The position numbers and the translations under genes are program-made. Positions 1 through 11,330 of a stretch of 64,000 nucleotides of DNA are shown here, in pieces. The DNA is from Lampris incognitus. Taxonomy: Eukaryota; Chordata; Actinopteri; Lampriformes; Lampridae. Under the pieces are notes generated by a model. It searched no databases. It was not told the DNA's origin and saw nothing but the letters and a program-made list of their open reading frames with translations. The stretch is taken from contig NC_079216.1 in assembly GCF_029633865.1 (NCBI RefSeq), forward strand, positions 18,954,315 to 19,018,314, read 5' to 3'. Position 1 is the first letter of the stretch, and the number at the start of each line of letters is the position of its first letter.

Positions 1-1225
1 GGTGATCTGTCCTGAGGGTGAAGGAGCGGCCATAGAGGTAGAGGTGTCACCTTTCACAAGCCCAGATACAGGCTAACGCCTCACGCTCACCCACGGAGTA
101 CCGCTGCTCGGTCAGGTTGAGGGCACGGGAGGCGAAGGCGATGGGCTTCTCCACACCGTTCTGGGTTTGAGACAGCACAGCCCCTATCGCTGTGGCTGAT
201 GCGTCACAGGTCACAAAGGTGGAGCTGGAGATGTCGAAGTGAGCCAACACTGGTGGTGAAGTCAGTTGAGTCTTGAGATCACGCACAGCATCACTGCATG
301 CCTTTGACCACACCCATGACTCGTCCTTACGCAGCAGCTGGCGCAGGGGGGCTGTGGTCGCAGAGTACTGGGGAAGATACCTCAGGTAGTAACTTGTCAT
401 ACCCAGGAAGGAGGCGACCTGGGCGGCCGAGCTGGGCTCAGGGATGGCCTGAATGGCGTCCACGTTGGATTGTAGTGGAGTTACACCGCTCGCTGACAGC
501 CGGAACCCCACGAAGTCGATGGCTGGCACAGAGAGGACACATTTCTCAGCATTGAGAGTTAGCTTGTGCTTGGACAGGGCTGCGAAGACCATGTTGAGGC
601 GCTTGTCGTGGATTTCACTGGTGGGCCCGTGTACCACTATATCGTCCAGATAAATGGCCATGCCCAGTATGCCAGCCAACACGGAGACCATGATTTTCTG
701 GAAGCAGCTAGGGGCGGAGCTGAGACCGAAAGGCATCCTGGTGTAGCGAAACACTCCTGCATGTGTCACAAAGGCTGTGAGGTTTCGGCTGCTGGGGTGG
801 AGGGGCACCTGTAAGTACCCCTGTCTGAGGTCGAGCTTGGAGAACACCTCAGAGCCATAGAACTGAGCAGTGAGTTCTTCTGAGGTGGGCAGTGGATACT
901 TATCAGGGACCACTGCCTTATTTACTGCACGTAGATCGACGCAGACACGCAGGCCCCCCGACTTCTTCTTAGCCACCACGAGGTTTGAGACCCAAGGTGA
1001 CGCGTCCACCGGTTCAATGATGCCAGCTTCCAGCAGTTGTTGCAGCTCAGCAAAGACCCCATCACGGAGAGCCAACGGGATGCGGCGCAGTGGTTGGATG
1101 ACAGATTTCACAGCAGGGTTGAGGAGAGGTTGATGGGCGAAGGCGGAGAGGCAGCCCAGCCCCATAAACAGCGATGGCCACTTCTGCTGCCAAGGTGTGG
1201 CAACAGTCAGGATTGCTGCCCCCAT
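1..1225 (-). pseudogene. Gypsy A reverse transcriptase and RNase H, cut by window edge
   Basis: Pol portion of the same minus-strand element. Reverse transcriptase motifs are intact: motif A FSKLDLRQGYLQVPL, motif B MPFGLSSAPSCFQ and catalytic YLDDIVVHG. The RNase H start TCDASATAIGAVLSQ follows. In-frame TGA at 47-49 replaces the Trp expected after the ACER motif; beyond it the frame reopens (HLYLYGRSFTLRTDH) and runs to base 1, so this is one nonsense mutation rather than the end of the protein. Integrase and the 3' LTR lie outside the window. Confidence 0.85.
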
Positions 1226-2432
1226 TGTGTCTTAAGAGGGAGAACCCCAGAGTGGAGAACAGGTCCAGGCCCATCAGGTTGGCCCCACGGTGTGCCACAT
1301 GAAAAACTGCATTGGGCACCAGCTTGGTTCCATAGCGGACAGTCACTTGGAGAGAGCCAACCAGATCGATTTTGGAGTCACCATACCCACAGAGGAAAGC
1401 TGAGGGTGCGGACAGTGGCAGTGAACCGAAAAATTGACTGTAGGTATCGACATTCAGGAGAGACACACCTGCACCGGTGTCCAACAGCAGGGGGATGCAC
1501 ACATCATTAATGTTGACTGTGCATGATTTGAATGACACTGGCCCAGAGCTCACCTTGTGAATGACGGCGGTTGAAGACTGGGGGTCGTGGCCCTCTGACC
1601 CAGCCGGGGAAGATCGACAGACGTTGGCAAAGTGATTTTGCTTACCGCAGCTACGGCATGTCTGGCCACGGGCAGGGCAGTTCTGAGCCCTTGAAACATG
1701 AGACCGAGACCCACAGTTACCACAGGACTGTTGAGGGCGGGGCCGAGAACGCCGTCGTTGCAGTTGCAAGACGTCCCAAGTGGAGTCGGCGCCCGCCTCG
1801 CTCTGGCTGGGTTGCGTCCCGAGGGGCAGCCGTGAGTAGAGGGAGGAGTCGTTGGCAGCTTGACTGGAGGTGGCCACTTGCTGTGTATTTAGCATAGCAG
1901 CACACTCAGCTGCTCCCTCAACCTGTAGTGCGATGGTAATTGCTCTGGACAGCAGCAGATCGTCTTTTTCCAGCAGGAGAGTCTCACGCACCTTTGCGTT
2001 GTTGGTGTGTTCGATTAGCTGGTCGCGAACCATCTCGTCCTGAAGCGCGCCAAACTTGCATGAGCTAGCTAGCCCTCGCAAATTAGCTACATACTGCCGC
2101 ACAGACTCACCAGGCAGTTGGTGTCGCTGACGGAATATAAATCGCCGAAGGAGGGCACTCTGTGGAGCAGCGAAATGGGTGCTCATAAGTCCCACAGCTT
2201 CGTCAAAGCTTGTGACGTTCCCCAGAGTCCCGAGCACACGATGACCCTCTGCTCCCAAGCAGTGTAGCAAAAGAGCCGTCTTCCTAGCCTGGCTCACGTC
2301 GTCGAGCCCTGAGGCGATGATGTAATTTTCAAAACTATGTAGCCAGCGAGTCCATGGTACCGGAGGCTCGCCAGGTAATGCTAGGAAGGGGGCAGGTGGT
2401 GGGAGAGAGATATCAGCCATCCTCTTCGCCAA
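1062..2432 (-). pseudogene. Gypsy A gag and protease
   Basis: Gag-protease reading frame of a Ty3/Gypsy LTR retrotransposon. The N-terminal half is a capsid-like region. Two Cys-rich knuckles follow (CGNCGSRSHVSRAQNC, then CRSCGKQNHFANVC), then a retropepsin core LLLDTGAGVSLL. The upstream ATG is probably the one at about 2420 (MADISL), because the first four codons overlap the primer-binding site. The pol part continues in a different frame from about 1225, a +1 shift. In intact relatives gag and pol may be fused or shifted, but the switch here falls where protease homology ends and pol homology begins, so a one-base indel is as likely as programmed frameshifting. Assignment to Gypsy is firm; the family is not named. 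Confidence 0.85.
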
Positions 2433-2433
2433 T
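2416..2433 (-). promoter_or_regulatory. Gypsy A primer-binding site
   Basis: Minus strand reads TTGGCGAAGAGGATGG directly after the presumed LTR end. It is nearly the same as the site of Gypsy C near 35606 (TTGGCGACGAGGATGG), so the two families share a primer type. Confidence 0.55.
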
Positions 2434-2435
2434 AT

Positions 2436-2740
2436 TGTATTTAGAAATCACTTCAGGACACAGCGCTGTCGCTCGACAAAACCTCTCCGTGGCATTCTTT
2501 ATTTAGACTGACACAGCATCAAAGGCAGACCCGATCAAACAACACAGAGCCCGCAGGCATCACCAATCGATCCCAGCACAATAGAACAGCACCAAATCAA
2601 ATGCAGCACTGTCGATGTGTGCAGACATAACATATAGACCATGAAGCAAGCTCTCAAATCCTCTCAAGGTACACAGGCCCCTCAGTGCTTTTCTGTTGTC
2701 ATATCAAAACACACCTCATGCTTCAACAAAGGTGTCTCCT
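2436..2740 (-). mobile_element. Gypsy A 5' LTR (approximate)
   Basis: On the minus strand the DNA just upstream of gag contains an AATAAA-type signal (TTTATT near 2498 on the plus strand) and ends in ...ATACA immediately before the primer-binding site. The upstream limit is inferred from where plus-strand integrase homology of Gypsy B begins (about 2750). The matching LTR is outside the window, so both length and borders are provisional. Confidence 0.45.
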
Positions 2741-2749
2741 GCCACGGCT

Positions 2750-3480
2750 ATGCTCAAGAGACAACTCCACATGCGACTTGACCTCCTAGGACCTCAAAAG
2801 ACAAGCGAAGTTGTGCACTCTCAACAGAGAGCTCAAATGGAGAGATGAGCCAAAGCAAAGTTTCCGAGTTTCACAGCTGGAGACAGGTTCTCACCCGGAA
2901 CTATACCAAAGGTGTAAAGTGGATGCCTGTGACAGTTGTTACAAAAACAGGTCCTCTGCCATACACAGTAGAGAACACTGATCATCTCATCAGGAGATGA
3001 CACCTTGATCAACTGCTCCACACTTCTGGTTCCTGGGATGACTTGCCTCAGCCAACACCCCTTATTCCAGAGCTGGAGGCCTACCAGGAGCAGCGCCCAT
3101 CACCAGACGAACTCCAGAAGCAACCTTCAGGAACAGACACTGCTCCAGGCACACCTAGAACTGCTCTGGTGCCTACCCCAATCATCACTTGTCCCAGACC
3201 AGAATTTACACAGTCCTCACCAAGACACAATGTGACTGACTGACCTGCAGGTCATACATACCCCAGAAGAGACAGACGACCTCCTGATAGACTGTCATTG
3301 TAGTCCAGAGACTAACCCTTGACATTGGGGCAGAATACTCCCAAGCATTCAGTCCGGGAATTGAGATAGTCAACCCTCTTTCCATAGTTCAAGCAAAGGT
3401 TCGATAGCTGAAACAAGTTTGTTAAAAGAATAACAAATAGGCTAATAGAAAGAAAGTGTTTACATACATATTTAAAGAAG
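2750..3480 (+). pseudogene. Gypsy B integrase C-terminus (fragment)
   Basis: Plus-strand reading recovers the end of a Gypsy integrase: an LKRQLHMRLDLL segment near 2753, the SH3-like beta-barrel region around 2890-3000 (VLTRNYTKGVKWMPV, then TKTGPLPYTVE and a RRHxDQLL-like end) and a proline-rich tail closing with RRDRRPPDRL near 3280. Stop codons interrupt it. The 5' part of the element is absent, and Gypsy A abuts it on the left. The likely polypurine tract and 3' LTR lie beyond the RTE insertion, at about 5785. Confidence 0.6.
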
Positions 3481-3489
3481 AGGCAGGAA

Positions 3490-5723
3490 CACAAAGGGTG
3501 ACGTACAAGCGGGGGGGGTGCACACAGGTAGACTATATATTACGTAGAAGGCACAATCTGAAAGGGATTGGAGACTGCAAGGTGGTGACAGGGGAGAACG
3601 TAGCTAGGCAGCATCGGATGGTGGTCTGTAGGATGACTTTGGAGATCAAGAAGAGGACGCGAGTGAAGGCAGAGCTAAAGATCAAATGGTGGAAGTTCAA
3701 GAAGGAAGACTGTTGTGTGGAGTTCAGGGAGGAGTTAAGACAGGTACTGGGTGGTAGTGAAGAGTTGCCGGATGGCTGGGCAAGCACTGCAGAAATAGTG
3801 AGGGAGACAGCTAGGAAGGTACTTGGTGTGTCATCAGGACAGAGGAGGGAAGACAAGGAGACTTGGTGGTGGAATGAGAAAGTACAGCGAAGTATACAAA
3901 GGAAGAGGTTGGCAAAGAAGAATTGGGATAGTCAGAGAGATGAAGAAAGTAGACAGGAGTGCAAGTAGATGCAGCGAAAAGTGAAGAGAGAGGTGGAAAG
4001 GGAAAAGGAAAAGGCGTATGGCGAGTTGTATGAGAGGTTAGACACTAAGGAAGGAGAAAAGGACTTGTACCGATTGGCTAGACAGAGGGACCGAGCTGGG
4101 AGGGATGTGCAGTAGGTTAGGGCGATCAAGGATAGAGATGGAAATGTGCTGAAAAGTGAGGAGAGTGGGCTGAGAAGGTAGAAGGAGTACTTTGAGGAGC
4201 TGATGAATGAAGAAAATGAGAGAGAGAAGGTTGGATGATGTGGGGATAGTGAACCAGGAAGTGTGGTGGGTTACCAAGGAGGAAGTGAGAGCAGCTATGA
4301 AGAGGATGAAGAGTGGAAAGGCAGTTGGTCTTGATGACATACCTGTAGAGGCACGGATATGTTTAGGAGAGATGGCAGTGGAGTTTTTAACTAGGTGGTT
4401 TAACACAATCTTGGAAAGTGAGAGGATGCCTGAGGAGTGGAGAAGAAGCCTACTGGTACCGATTTTCAAGAATAAGGGCAATGTACAGAACTGTAGTAAC
4501 TACAGAGGTATAAAATTGACCAGCTACAGCATGAAGATATGGGAAAGAGTAATAGAAGTTAGGTGAAGAGGAGAGGTGATGATTAGCGAGCAGCAGTATG
4601 GTTTCAAGCCATGAAGGAGCCCTACAGTTGCAACGTTTGCTTTGAGAATGTTGATTGAGCAGTATAGAGAAGGCCAGAAGGACTTACGTTGTGTCTTTGT
4701 GGATTTAGAGAAAGCATATGACAGGGTGCCGAGAGAGGAGGTGTGATATTGTATATGAGAAGTATGTAGGAGTGGTGCAGGATATGTACGTATATGAGGG
4801 AAGTGTGGCAATGGTGAGGTGTGCGGTTGGAATGACAGATAGGTTCAAGGTGGAGGTGGGATTACATCAAGGATCGGCTCTGAGCCCTTTCTTGTTTGCA
4901 ATGGTGATGGACAGGTTGAAGGACGAGATCAGGCAGGAGTCTCTGTGGACTATGATGTTTGCGGGTGACATTGTGATCTGTAGCGAGAGTAGGGTGCAGG
5001 TTGATGAGAGCCTGGAGAGGTGGCGATATGCACTGGAGAGAAGAGGAATGAAAGTCAGTAGGAGTAAGACGGAATACCTATGCGTGAATGAGAGGGAGGA
5101 CAGTGGAATGGTGAGGATGCAAGGAGTAGAGGTGACGAAGGCGTATCAGTTTAAATACTTGGGGTCAACTGTCCAAAGTAATGGGGAGTGCAGTAGAGAG
5201 GTGAAAAAGAGAGTGCAGGCAGGGTGGAGTGGGTGGAGACGAGTGTCAGGAGTGATTTGTGACAGAGGGGTACCAGCAAGAGTTAACGGGAAGGTTTACA
5301 AGATGGTTGTGAGACCAGCTATGTTATATGGTTTGGAGACAGTGGCACTGACGAAAAGACAGGAGGCGGAGCTGGAGGTGGCAGGGTTGAAGATGCTAAG
5401 ATTTTCATTGGGAGTGATGAAGGAGGACAGGATTAGGAACGATTATATTAGAGGGACCGCTCAGGTTGGATAGTCTGGAGACAAAGCAAGAGAGGCAAGA
5501 TTGAGGTGGCTTGGACATGTGAGGAGAGATGCTGGGTATACTGGGAGAAGGATGCTGAATATGGAGCTGCCAGGGAAGAGTAAAAGAGGAAGTCCAAAGA
5601 GGAGGTTTGTGGACGTGATGAGGGAGGACATGCAGGTGGCTGGTGTGACAGAGGAAGATGCAGAAGACAGGAAGAAATGGAAACGGATGATCTGCTGTGG
5701 CGACCCCTAGCGGGAGCAACCGA

Positions 5724-5759
<36 letters not shown>

Positions 5760-5760
5760 A
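3490..5760 (+). pseudogene. RTE-like LINE, 5'-truncated and inactivated
   Basis: Non-LTR retrotransposon. It starts inside the APE endonuclease (QVDYILRRRHNLK, then ARQHRMVVCRMTL), continues through the linker and the reverse transcriptase (KSGKAVGLDDIPVEA; NYRGIKLTSYSMKIWERVIE; VDLEKAYDRVPREE; QGSALSPFLFA) and ends with the family-typical thumb/C-terminus (WRYALERRGMKVSRSKTEYLC; MLYGLETVALTKRQE). Several stops and frame changes break it. The catalytic F/YADD box reads FAGD, so the polymerase would be dead even without the breaks. The 3' end is GCGACCCCTAGCGGGAGCA followed by an (AGT)n tail. Two further 3' fragments lie at 49429-49961 and 58863-59375. RTE clade is my best reading; another APE clade is possible. 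Confidence 0.75.
5727..5759 (+). repeat. (AGT)n tail microsatellite
   Basis: Eleven AGT units directly after the LINE 3' terminus; the simple-sequence tail of the RTE-like element. Confidence 0.9.
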
Positions 5761-5784
5761 AACTGTTGTTACTTGAACATCAAA

Positions 5785-5990
5785 AGTAAAGGGGGAGGAA
5801 TATGTTGTGCATTGACAGCTTAAGTTTGTCCTTTTTTTCAAAAAGTTTTAGTTACTGTCATGTCCCCCCCTGTTACGTGTTTTATGTCATTGTTCCTCAG
5901 TCCTGAGTTGTAAGCAAATACATGCCAACATGCCATTCTCCCTGGTCTCGTGTTTGCTCATTTAGTAGAATGAGTATACAACACCGGTGA
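5785..5990 (+). mobile_element. Candidate polypurine tract and 3' LTR of Gypsy B
   Basis: AAAGGGGGAGGAATA is followed by a TGTTGTG... stretch that ends near ...GAGTATACAACA. A purine tract followed by TG...CA, placed downstream of the Gypsy B integrase remnant (2750-3480), is what a 3' LTR would look like after RTE insertion into the 3' untranslated part. No second LTR is available for comparison. Confidence 0.4.
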
Positions 5991-6673
5991 GATTTGCATG
6001 CTGGAAAATCATATATGCAACGAATCCCTCCACCTGTTGACCATGTTCCTAGTTTCACAAACACATCCCCCAGGTCCAATGGACCGTCACAGCGCTATGC
6101 AAACTGCACCCAGGAGTGTCTCTCTGTCTAGTTTGGTCAAGGGGCAAAAAGGGTAGACAATTCTTAACACAGTGCAATAAACAAACGATCCATCCGACTC
6201 TCCTAAGGTCAGTTCAAGCTTGACTTTTACCATCTGTTTCATTTGTAAGCTACAGCAGATGTAACAAGACTATATAGCAAGACAGATTTGAGGATCTTGC
6301 TTATTTTATTTTGAGCTTGTAAATGCAGTTTGTAGACCTATGCTGAAACTTAAGTGCTAGTGAGAGACAGATGTAACTTCCACATTGTCTCACCCCTTGT
6401 TGAATCTCATTAAGAATTTGTTAAATAATGACAACAACATTTCTAAGCCTCGTGGACCCAACATGCCAATGTTATTTTATGTGAGTGTTTGTTGGGTGTT
6501 AAGTAGACAAGTAGCAGAACATTTTTTTGCATGACTATCTCAGATAACATTATAGGACTATAAATGCATGTTATAGACTACACATCTGTGTAGGGCATTT
6601 TCCAGATGTCTTGTATTCTTCATATGCTGTAGTCATGAAATGTATTGACGGGACTGGTTTCTACTATTCGCAG
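5991..6673. other. AT-rich spacer or intron upstream of the GPCR exon
   Basis: No protein homology or repeat structure recognised. It ends in a pyrimidine-containing stretch and CAG that could be a 3' splice site (TTTCTACTATTCGCAG) immediately before the open GPCR frame. Confidence 0.4.
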
Positions 6674-7722
6674 GGCAGTTGGTAAATCGATCCTCACTGC
6701 AGGAGACTCAGATCACAGTGGGCAACAACACAGCTTCACCTACGTCGTCTGTCAGCAACACCACCAACAGCAGCAGTGTTTCATCTACTGGAGTCCAGAC
6801 ATTATCTGGCAATGATTTCTATGAAATGATTTTGTCGCTAATTTTAACAAAGGACTTTGAAGAGGTGATAAAGCATTGCCACACTAAAACTGACACAAAG
6901 GTGTGGCTGGGCATCAAGATCTTCATGCTGCTGACTGGTCTGATAGCCAACATTAGCTTAATGTGGATGCTGGTAGGCAATAAAAGGTTGCTGTCAGCAT
7001 CTGAGGTGCTTGGGCTAAATCTCTCTGCCCTGGACATCCTCTACTGCTTTAGTCTGCCTCTGGATATCTGCAATTCTCTGTATCAGCTCTCTGAAAACGC
7101 CCTCTCTGTTGCTGAAGCCTTCTCTGTTCTCATTATCTTCAGCTGCCCACTATTGCTGACGTTTATGTGTTTTGAACGTTACTTGGCAGCAGCACGCCCA
7201 GTGGCATATATGAAGCTTGGAAAACCAGAGTACCGTGCTGCCTTATGTGGGCTGGCCTGGCTACTCACCTTGGCTATGGTCCTTTTGGCCTATTTTCTTG
7301 GGGTGTTCTCCATGGTCCTGTATTTGGCCCTTACTATATCGATGCTGTTCTTGCTCATGTTGCTGTGTTTGGTGGGTATTGTGTGGGTATTGTGTCAGAG
7401 GGGGCCGGGTGAGGGTTCAGGGACTAATGAGCCCCTGAAGAGGAGGGCTCTGAAGAACATTATTGCTGTGATGGTCCCATCGGTTGTGGCATATACTCCT
7501 TTGGTGTCCCTCATTCCATATATGGCTGTGATACAATTCCAGGGGTTGCAGTATATTAACAGTGGGCAGTGCTATATTGTGCAGGTGCTCCTGGCTTTCC
7601 CAAACATTGGCCTGTATATTGGACCCACATTCTACCTGTCTCGAATCAGGCAGTTAACCTGCTGGAAGAGGGTGGACAAAGAGTTTGGTCAGCAACCATA
7701 CTCCAAGACACAGGCGGAATAG
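6674..7722 (+). CDS. Class A (rhodopsin-like) GPCR, single large coding exon
   Basis: Open frame of about 349 codons with seven hydrophobic segments. No in-frame ATG precedes the glycosylation-rich N-terminus, and a splice acceptor (ATTCGCAG) sits just before it, so the initiator ATG is probably on an upstream exon. Numbering from the TTG at 6679: N-terminus with Asn-Xaa-Ser/Thr sites (residues 3-31); TM1 about 76-99 with Asn91; TM2 with Asp119 (LNLSALDILY); TM3 ending in ERY (166-168) in place of DRY; TM4 with Trp194; TM6 with Pro274 but no CWxP; TM7 with GPTFY (315-319) in place of NPxxY. The extracellular loop between TM4 and TM5 is almost absent, and the usual TM3/loop-2 disulfide cysteines are both missing, while Cys67 and Cys298 could link the N-terminus to loop 3. 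It resembles the P2Y/PAR-like branch, but I cannot name the gene. It is the only long undamaged host-like ORF here. Confidence 0.75.
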
Positions 7723-9341
7723 TAACATACTTGTGAGTGATTGCAAGTTGTGATATTTTTCATGATCGCCTTGTGTGCTTTTTTTGTTTGTTTTTTTAAA
7801 TCAAGGTAATTGAACAATTCAAGTGTGGTGGTGGGTATTGTTTCAATTTGTTAGCATACAAAAAGACTTTAGGCCTATAGAGTGAAGAAAGGTACGATGC
7901 ACAGTCTCATTCCTTAATATAAAAGATAGCCAACATAAGCTACCAGAAAGAAGATTGAATTGGGCAACGAGACTAACCAACATCAAATTGTGGACCAAAG
8001 TGGTAATCAAAAAATCTAAAATGGAAAAAAGTGAATTTTACCAGTCTGGATAGCCTTGACATAGAGAATATATTCGAGAGCATGACAGTGAGAGTGGAAG
8101 GTGAGTCATGTGTGAAATGTGATGGGTTTTCCCCACCATCCATAACATCTTGTAGCTTATTGGAGCCTGTAGTTGAGAGCCTACACTCTGCCAGGCTAGA
8201 AGGGAAACTATAAGTAGATATAGCCTAAAGATCCAGTCCAATGTAAACCATAATTTCCAGTCTACGTGTATTTTCAACAGAGGATTTGTTCATGTAAAAT
8301 TACCAAAAATTGTAGAACTGATGTTGCTGTGAAAATATGACAAGCCCCATGACAAACTATCCACCTGGTTGTCAACACAATTAAAGCATTTTAGAAAACT
8401 AATCTGCTTCTGGTGATGAATTACACAATTTGCTATGATTCGATTGGACAATCAACAAATTGTCATCATCAGTCTGTTAGCTGGTCTGCTTTCGAATAGT
8501 TGTCTGGTAACATCGTGCAGGTTAGCGAGCTAGCTAGCCGTTAGTAAAGAGTCTGGTGGACTCTGGGCCACGCCTCTTCAACCGCCTGAGCATTGGCTCT
8601 GCTCAGACAGTACACTAACATGTTTATAACATATCAAATGATATTTCTGAGGCTGAAAAGAGAAACACTGCTAACATTAATATCCCACAACAAAACCTGT
8701 CTGGCTGAATTACAATGATTGAACTGGATCTTCATGCAGATATGATTTTCATGTGTAATGTAAATACATATCTGAAAAGTTGGACTGATGAATATGTTGA
8801 TTAAACTGAAATTAAATGCTTTATATGGTTCATTCAGTTTCTTGCTCTCCTCCTTGGTTCATTCTCATCTGGCTCTTACTAATCCACGTTATTCAGAGTG
8901 CAGTAGACCTGAAGAAAGTTAACATGGAATTAAGGACAATGGAAAAAAATTCCACTCCTCTTCAGCTTGACCCCAAACCAATGAAAATGGGCCTATATTA
9001 AAAAAAAAAGACTACACAGGTCTGAAAGTTCAACCTGGAAGACTTGCATGTTGTATTAAGCTATAGACTGTTCTACTACGTTTGTCTATATAGGAAACTT
9101 AGAGTAATGGACATTCATTTGTAGGCAAAATAGTGTGTGAAAAATCTCACATCATGGAATGTAGCCTAGTAACTTTAGAAATGATAAAATAGCATGAAAA
9201 AAACCATCAGTTTGTCAGTGTGTCACTTTTTTTTTAATGGCCAAATTACACTGCATGACTCAAATTTGAACATATTCGGGATGAGATCAAAACATTTTAC
9301 GTATGGATTCAAAGATAAAACAATTAAGTCCATGTTCTGAG
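7723..9341. other. Downstream region, no gene recognised
   Basis: AT-rich sequence after the GPCR stop. It probably includes a 3' UTR, but I see no convincing polyadenylation cluster. Short ORFs here show no domain or codon signal. Confidence 0.4.
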
Positions 9342-9735
9342 TCACTCTGGCTTGACATATGGATTGAGGAACAGCGGATCAAATGTTTCTATGACCTCAA
9401 CGCGTCCATCTTCATGCACCCTCTCCTCCAGCCTGGGTCTGTCCAACGCCACCCACAGCCGGCCGGCTAGATGGCTAGATGAAGGTGCAGTGCCACGTAC
9501 ACAGGGCTCCACCACGGTGTTGTACACAACCCAGTATTGCTCCACGCTCAGGCCATGGATCAGGAAGGGTTGTTCGTCAGTATGAGTGTGTAGCTTGGCG
9601 GCGTTTTGCTCCCGCAGATCAGCGAGCATCACTATCTTCAGTTTTGTCTGGGGCACCTTGTTGGCAGAGCTGGCCCTTATATCCAGCGGCACCTGTTTCA
9701 GGTAAAATGTCCCATGTTCTGTCTTTGCGCTCTGT
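9342..9735 (-). CDS. Unrecognised terminal coding exon
   Basis: Minus-strand frame of about 130 codons ending in TGA. Upstream on that strand is a good acceptor (CCCCTCTGAACAG) at about 9735, so the coding exon would start with Ser-Ala-Lys-Thr. The protein is of mixed composition with regular hydrophobic spacing (for example VEQYWVVYNTVVEPC, LWVALDRPRLEERV, ETFDPLFLNPYVKPE) and no low complexity. This fits a real C-terminal exon better than chance. I do not recognise the family; earlier exons would lie to the right, through repeat-rich DNA. It may also be a pseudogene or a chance ORF. Confidence 0.45.
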
Positions 9736-9891
9736 TCAGAGGGGCATGACAAAGAAAAACAAAACATTGGACTGTGAATATAAGATTGTAGTTTGTCAGA
9801 GAGAAAGACTAAATGCAAAGGAGACATTTTTTAATCCGAGTGTTACAGGTCCCAGGGTGTTGGAATCCCATGAACAGGTAATAATTGTGGA

Positions 9892-9970
9892 CAGCCTGTT
9901 AGGAACAGGGGAAAAGAGAAATAACGAGGAGGGACAGTGTTTGCTGTGTTCTTCAGTTCTGCTCATCAGC
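9892..9970 (+). repeat. Dispersed repeat, copy 1 (TGTTAGGAACAGG family)
   Basis: Starts TGTTAGGAACAGGGGAAAAG and matches 28143-28215 almost base for base over about 70 bp. The TG start suggests an LTR edge, but no CA end or partner was found. Confidence 0.6.
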
Positions 9971-10131
9971 ATCTTTTATTTAAATAACAAATCCTTTTTT
10001 TCCCCTCTTATTTATCTTTGTTATCTTTACAAATTCTCAATTGTAGAAAAATAATTACACTGGCTTTTCCTTACTTATACATGAGCTCTCATGAGTGCTA
10101 GTCTTATGTCTTTCAGTTAAGATTCATTCAA

Positions 10132-10545
10132 ATCATCCATCAATCCATCCATCCATTATCCCTACCGCTTGTCCTGCTCTCAGGGTCGCGGGGATTCTGG
10201 AGCCTATCCCAGCAGTCATGGGCGGCAGGTGGGGAGACACCCTGGACAGGCTATCAGGCCACCACAGGGCCGACACACACACACACACACACGCACACAC
10301 ACACACACACACAAACCTAGGGACAATTTAGTACAACCAATTCACCTGACCTACACGTCTTTGGACTGTGGGAGGAAACTGGAGCTCCCGGAGAACACGC
10401 ACGCAGACACGGGCAGAACATGCAAACTCCACACTGAGGACAATCTGGGACGATCGCCAAGGTTGCACTACGCCGGGGCTCGAACCCAGAACCTTCTTGC
10501 TGTAAGACGACCACGCTAACCACTGCGCCACCATGCCACGAAGAA
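10132..10545 (-). mobile_element. tRNA-derived SINE, copy A (full length)
   Basis: Read on the minus strand: a tRNA-like head (box A in GTGGCGCAGTGGTTAGCG, box B in GGGTTCGAGCCC) at 10460-10545, a conserved body containing a CACAGTCCAAAGACGTG stretch, an internal (GT)n microsatellite (10276-10313), a CCAGGGTGTCTCC...GGCTCC segment and a short (GGAT)n tail at 10132-10165. Copies B (17661-22318) and C (32388-57570) of the same family are split by other elements. Flanking DNA past the head (10546-10660) also matches that beyond copy C. Confidence 0.85.
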
Positions 10546-11148
10546 CAGAAGAGCAAAATTAAAAAAAAAAAAAAAACAAACCCAAGAAATAATTTACAGA
10601 AAGGTTATGAAATATCATACAGGTAAAATGAAACAAAATAAAACTGAATACTGCTGAAGAATAAATGTTTTACTTTTTAAAACCATGAAAAGTTTAAAAC
10701 AGAACACTAACTAGCGTTTGACCTACCAGCTAACCAGCATGCTTAGCTACGATCACAAAACCCAAATTAACATCAGTCAACCACCAACACGTTCTCATAG
10801 TGCTAGCGAACATTTAAACACCAACATCCAGTGTTGTAGTACTCGAGTCCAGGACTCGGACTCGAGTCCTGATTTTCATGACTCGTGACTCGACTTGGAC
10901 TTGAGCACTGATGACTCGGACTTGGACTCGGACTCGCGAATTTACTGCATTCGGACTCGGAAGTTGGAGACCCGGACTCGTGACTTTTTAATTGATAAAG
11001 ACTGTTTTTGTTAGATTTTTTTAAAATAATAGGCCCTATTAAAATATATTGATAGCTATATTAATACTGTAACATTATTCAATTTCGTGTAAGGGCAGGC
11101 ACGTGGCGTGCATACCTACACGTGGATTCACGTGGCGTGCATACCGTC

Positions 11149-11330
11149 ATGTTCAGTAGCGCGAAGATGCCTAAAGAGACGCCCCGAATTGTGCGCTTTG
11201 CTTGCACAGATTTTACAACAAATTCCAGCAAGATCACTGCTAGATGTTCGATATGTAAACGAACTATTGAGGAGAAGACCGGGACAACCTCAAACTTCAA
11301 CAGACATCTGTCAAGGATGCACCCAGAAAA
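11149..11330 (+). CDS. hAT-1 transposase exon 1: BED zinc finger
   Basis: Starts at ATG 11149 (MFSSAKMPKE). It carries the Cys2-His2 BED finger with CSICKRTI, then NFNRHLSRMH, the DNA-binding part of the transposase. It ends at a canonical donor (GTAAGT at 11331) after two bases of a codon; exon 2 supplies the third, giving Lys-Phe across the junction. Confidence 0.85.
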
